NCBI GenBank assembly: GCA_963708325.1 | Contig: OY970203.1 | Location: forward strand, 2,108,001-2,172,000 | DNA from: G963708325 sp963708325 | GTDB lineage: Bacteria > Actinomycetota > Thermoleophilia > Solirubrobacterales > 70-9 | DNA length: 64,000 nucleotides | Direction: 5' to 3' | Part shown: positions 61,793 through 64,000 of the stretch, one piece after another | Position numbering within the stretch: the first letter of the stretch is position 1 | Layout: each line of letters starts with the position of its first letter | Made by a program: the position numbers and the translations under genes | Notes under the pieces: generated by a model | What the model saw: the letters and a program-made list of their open reading frames with translations, nothing else | Told to the model about the DNA's origin: nothing | The model's database searches: none

Positions 61793-62434
61793 CTACTCAG
61801 TGCCGCCCAACGCGGCCTCGATCTCGCCCCGAGCCTGGTCGGCGTCGCGGTAGTGCACGGCGGCGATGCCGAGGCCCCGCGCCGCCTCGCAGTGCTCGGC
61901 GACGTCGTCGACGAAGAGGCAGCGCTCGGCGGGCAGCCCCAGCCGCTCCAGGGTCAGCTCGAAGATCTCGGGCTCGGGCTTTCGCATCCCGACGAAGGCC
62001 GAGTCGACGACCAGCTCGAAGATCTCGTCCACCGGCATCATCGCCCGCCACAGCGGCTCCCATTCGCGCACGTTGTTTGTGAGCAGCGCCATTCGCAGGC
62101 CGCGCCCCTTCAGCTCGCGCATCAGCGCGATCATCGGCTCGTTCGGCTCCAGAGCCTCGAAGTAGATCTCGCTGAACCGGTGCAGCTCGGGACGGTGGCC
62201 GAGGTCGGCCTCCAGCTCCGACGCCAGCTCGGCGAGGAAGTCCGCCTCCGCCCGGCGCCCCCTCTCCAGCTCGAAGAGGGGGTGCTCGCCGTTGCGCTCG
62301 GCGATCCTCTGCATCGCGGTCCCCATCGTCTCCATCGCGATCCCAGTCTCGTTCTGGAAGGCCAGGAACGACCCCAGCAGCGGCGTCGTCAGCACGCCGC
62401 CGAAGTCCGAGATCACCGCCTCGGTCGTCGTCAC
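61793..62434 (-). CDS. HAD-superfamily hydrolase (subfamily IA)
   Basis: 213 residues. Motif I ISDFGGVLTTPLL: the second Asp of the DxD pair is replaced by Gly (DFGG), as in many epoxide-hydrolase-N/HAD-IA members. Cap helices, motif II LLTNN, motif III KPEPEIFELTL, and motif IV ERCLFVDDVAEHCEAARGLG. Probably a phosphatase-like or related protein. GTG 62434 overlaps the stop of the preceding gene (GTGA), giving one operon with it and FxsA. Confidence 0.85.
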   Translation of the reverse strand: MTTTEAVISDFGGVLTTPLLGSFLAFQNETGIAMETMGTAMQRIAERNGEHPLFELERGRRAEADFLAELASELEADLGHRPELHRFSEIYFEALEPNEPMIALMRELKGRGLRMALLTNNVREWEPLWRAMMPVDEIFELVVDSAFVGMRKPEPEIFELTLERLGLPAERCLFVDDVAEHCEAARGLGIAAVHYRDADQARGEIEAALGGTE

Positions 62435-63309
62435 GGTCGCAGCGCCCTGACCACGTCGTAGCGGCCGAGCCCGGCCGTCCCCTCCATCGACCAGCGAAAG
62501 AAGGCGACGTCGGTGCGCAGGCCCGCGGTCTCGACGCTGGTCCCGCAGACGATCCGGCCGCCGGCGCGAAGCGGGCGGCGCGGGTCCTCTTCCTCCTCGG
62601 GGCCGGGCTGAAGGATCTCGACATTGGCGCGGCGGTGGCGTCCCTCGGCGTCGTACTCGGTCGAAACCAGCGCGCGCTCGATCTCCGCCTCCCCGCGCTC
62701 GTCCACGACGGCGGCGCTGAGGCCCTCCTCGTCGTGGCCCTGGGCGCGCGCGGGCCTCGCCGTCCAGATCGCCAGCAGCGAGCCGTCGGCGAACACCGAC
62801 CCGATCGAGCGCACGTACGCGAGGTTGTCCCAGTCGATCGCGCCCCAGGTGCGGGTGGCCCGGCCGAAGCAGTCGATCGGCGTCGACCGCCGGTCCCATG
62901 AGACCTCGCCGGTGACCCGTCCCGCGGCGACCTCCTGCGAGGCGCCGGCGACGAGGCCGGCCCCCGCATCAGAGCCGAAGGACGCTCCGCGCAGCTCGGC
63001 GAAGTCGATCTCGAACGAGGTCCCGTCCGCCTGCAGGCGCGCCGCGGCGCCGTCACCGGTGGGCCGGATGCGGGCGCCGGCGAGCGCGGCCGCCTCCCAG
63101 TCCGAGGCCGACTCGAGCACTGCCTCCTCGGCGACCGCCGCGACCGTCTCGGCGTGGTCGAAGAGGAGGCCGATCGCGCGGGCCCGCCCGGTCGCCGGGA
63201 ACAGCTCGACCTGGACGAGCCCGAAAAGGCCCGACTCGCTGTCGGCGAAGTCGATCGCGATCGCGTCGGAAAACGCCTCGCCCGGGCCGCTGCGCACCTC
63301 GATGCTCAT
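62431..63309 (-). CDS. Hypothetical beta-rich protein in HAD/FxsA operon
   Basis: 292 residues, no signal or TM. Alternating beta-strand pattern (FSDAIAIDFADSESGLFGLV, RARAIGLLFDHAETVAAVAE, GRVTGEVSWDRRSTPIDCFG with RATRTWG) and a final FFRWSMEGTAGLGRYDVVRA resemble carotenoid 1,2-hydratase/AttH-like or DUF7064-type barrels, but no catalytic residue is recognised. ATG 63309 overlaps the fxsA stop; its own stop overlaps the HAD start. Confidence 0.65.
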   Translation of the reverse strand: MSIEVRSGPGEAFSDAIAIDFADSESGLFGLVQVELFPATGRARAIGLLFDHAETVAAVAEEAVLESASDWEAAALAGARIRPTGDGAAARLQADGTSFEIDFAELRGASFGSDAGAGLVAGASQEVAAGRVTGEVSWDRRSTPIDCFGRATRTWGAIDWDNLAYVRSIGSVFADGSLLAIWTARPARAQGHDEEGLSAAVVDERGEAEIERALVSTEYDAEGRHRRANVEILQPGPEEEEDPRRPLRAGGRIVCGTSVETAGLRTDVAFFRWSMEGTAGLGRYDVVRALRP

Positions 63310-63839
63310 CGCGGCAGTGCCGGCGGGCCCTCGGGGCGATCGGAGGGCTCGTCGCCAACCTCGTGGCCGGTGCCCTCGACGTCGTATCCGCGCTCGCCCG
63401 CGTGGCCGTCTGGACCGGGCCGGCCACGCGCGCCGCGGGCACGCTCCCAGCCCCACGAGACCGCCGTGTGGCCGATCGCGAGCCGGCGGAACAGCGTGGC
63501 GGCCAGGACCTTGCGGATCACGGCCCGGGTTGGCGGAAGCAGCAGCAGCAGGCCGAGCACGTCGCTGATGAACCCCGGCGTCAGCAGCAGGGCACCGCCG
63601 AAGACGATCAGGGTGCCGTCGGCGACCTCCTTGCCCGGCACGCGTCCCTCCGACAGCGCCTCGTTGAAGCGCCCCCAGGCGCGGCTTCCCTGGTGGCGCA
63701 GCAGCGCCCAGCCGACGATGCTGTCCACGATCAGCAGGCCGATCGTGTAAAGCACGCCGATCGCCTCGCCGACCTTGATGATCACGTACAGCTCGGCGAG
63801 CGGCACGACTATGAAGAGGACGAGCACCAGGGCGACCAT
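63306..63839 (-). CDS. fxsA: FxsA-family membrane protein
   Basis: 177 residues. FxsA core: LVLVLFIVVPLAELYVIIKV, GEAIGVLYTIGLLIVDSIVG, RHQGSRAWGRFNEALSEGRV and FGGALLLTPGFISDVLGLLL then LLPPTRAVIRK, matching the family order (two TM, Pro-Gly loop GALLLTPGFISD). The C-terminal Gly/Pro-rich ~55 residues are extra and disordered. In E. coli FxsA reduces F-exclusion of phage T7; its general role is unclear. ATG 63839. Confidence 0.9.
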   Translation of the reverse strand: MVALVLVLFIVVPLAELYVIIKVGEAIGVLYTIGLLIVDSIVGWALLRHQGSRAWGRFNEALSEGRVPGKEVADGTLIVFGGALLLTPGFISDVLGLLLLLPPTRAVIRKVLAATLFRRLAIGHTAVSWGWERARGARGRPGPDGHAGERGYDVEGTGHEVGDEPSDRPEGPPALPR

Positions 63840-63912
63840 GGGGGAAGCGTATCCACGCCGGGTCTCCGCGCCCGCCCCGGGGGCGGAGCCGGCGATTCCC
63901 TACCATGGGCGC

Positions 63913-64000
63913 ATGGTCACCGAGGAACAGGTCCTGGAGGCGCTCGAGGAGGTGATCGACCCCGAGCTGGGGCTCGACTTCGTCTCGCTCGGGCTCGTCT
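63913..64000 (+). CDS. MIP18/DUF59-family (SufT/PaaD-like) protein, N-terminal fragment
   Basis: Only 29 codons are present before the right edge: MVTEEQVLEALEEVIDPELG then LDFVSLGLV. VxEALxxVxDPELGLDxVxLGLV is the signature of the MIP18/DUF59 domain involved in Fe-S cluster assembly, also found in PaaD. The C-terminal part and any second domain (for example an Mrp/ApbC ATPase fusion) are outside the window. Confidence 0.8.
   Translation, partial: MVTEEQVLEALEEVIDPELGLDFVSLGLV

Overview
This is a very GC-rich window with strong codon bias, frequent GTG/TTG starts and GTGA/ATGA overlaps between genes. The content points to a high-GC Gram-positive, probably a deep actinobacterial lineage such as Thermoleophilia/Solirubrobacterales. 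The evidence is an F420-type luciferase-like oxidoreductase, CW_binding_2 and M23 wall proteins, a MarP-like protease, many acyl-CoA dehydrogenases and DUF2304 paired with a GT2. The lineage is an inference from gene style; no rRNA or tRNA gene was seen.

Layout. 1-5450: fatty-acid/CoA catabolism (partial 3-hydroxyacyl-CoA dehydrogenase, thiolase, paired acyl-CoA dehydrogenases, luciferase-like oxidoreductase) with an AlkA-like DNA glycosylase embedded. 5500-11400: envelope and small-metabolism genes, mostly on the minus strand (secreted beta-helix protein, MBL hydrolase, methyltransferase, cell-wall-binding lipoprotein). 11520-17040: a third acyl-CoA dehydrogenase, a CDF metal transporter, an M23 peptidase, a Pro/Gly-rich membrane protein and a GT2. 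16940-21310: a glycosylation block (DUF2304, polyprenyl-phosphate-type GT2, 792-residue polytopic protein, single-TM protein). 21350-26020: three tandem secreted collagen-like proteins. 26050-32330: lysA-hom-thrC-(two thioredoxin-fold genes)-thrB. 32340-37530: a foreign-looking segment with an orphan antitoxin-like gene, a solo ParA-like ATPase, a PASTA-containing putative effector, two paralogous small genes and two decayed copies of the same small-gene family. 37700-42350: gltB. 42400-52520: signalling and envelope genes (FHA, SRPBCC, lipoprotein, PBP, MarP-like protease, HxlR regulator, secreted PG-binding protein, CocE-type hydrolase, GGCT). 52550-60770: DNA repair (xseAB converging on a two-gene AddAB-like helicase-nuclease). 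60925-64000: small acidic proteins, HAD phosphatase, FxsA, and the start of a MIP18/DUF59 gene.

The most interesting parts are two. (1) The tandem collagen-like cluster: all three proteins share an N-terminal Cys module, start the Gly-X-Thr tract at residue 74, share a C-terminal beta-rich domain, and carry the same 11-bp upstream element. They sit directly next to glycosyltransferase genes that could decorate the Thr-rich helix. (2) A putative effector/immunity locus (33930-37523), in which a gene with two PASTA-like repeats and an unknown C-terminal domain is followed within 2 bp by a tandemly duplicated small-gene family with at least two pseudogene copies.

Regulatory structure visible: a perfect 16-bp palindrome between divergent beta-oxidation genes and a near copy in front of a distant acyl-CoA dehydrogenase; an inverted repeat abutting the HxlR start codon; and two clear hairpin terminators.
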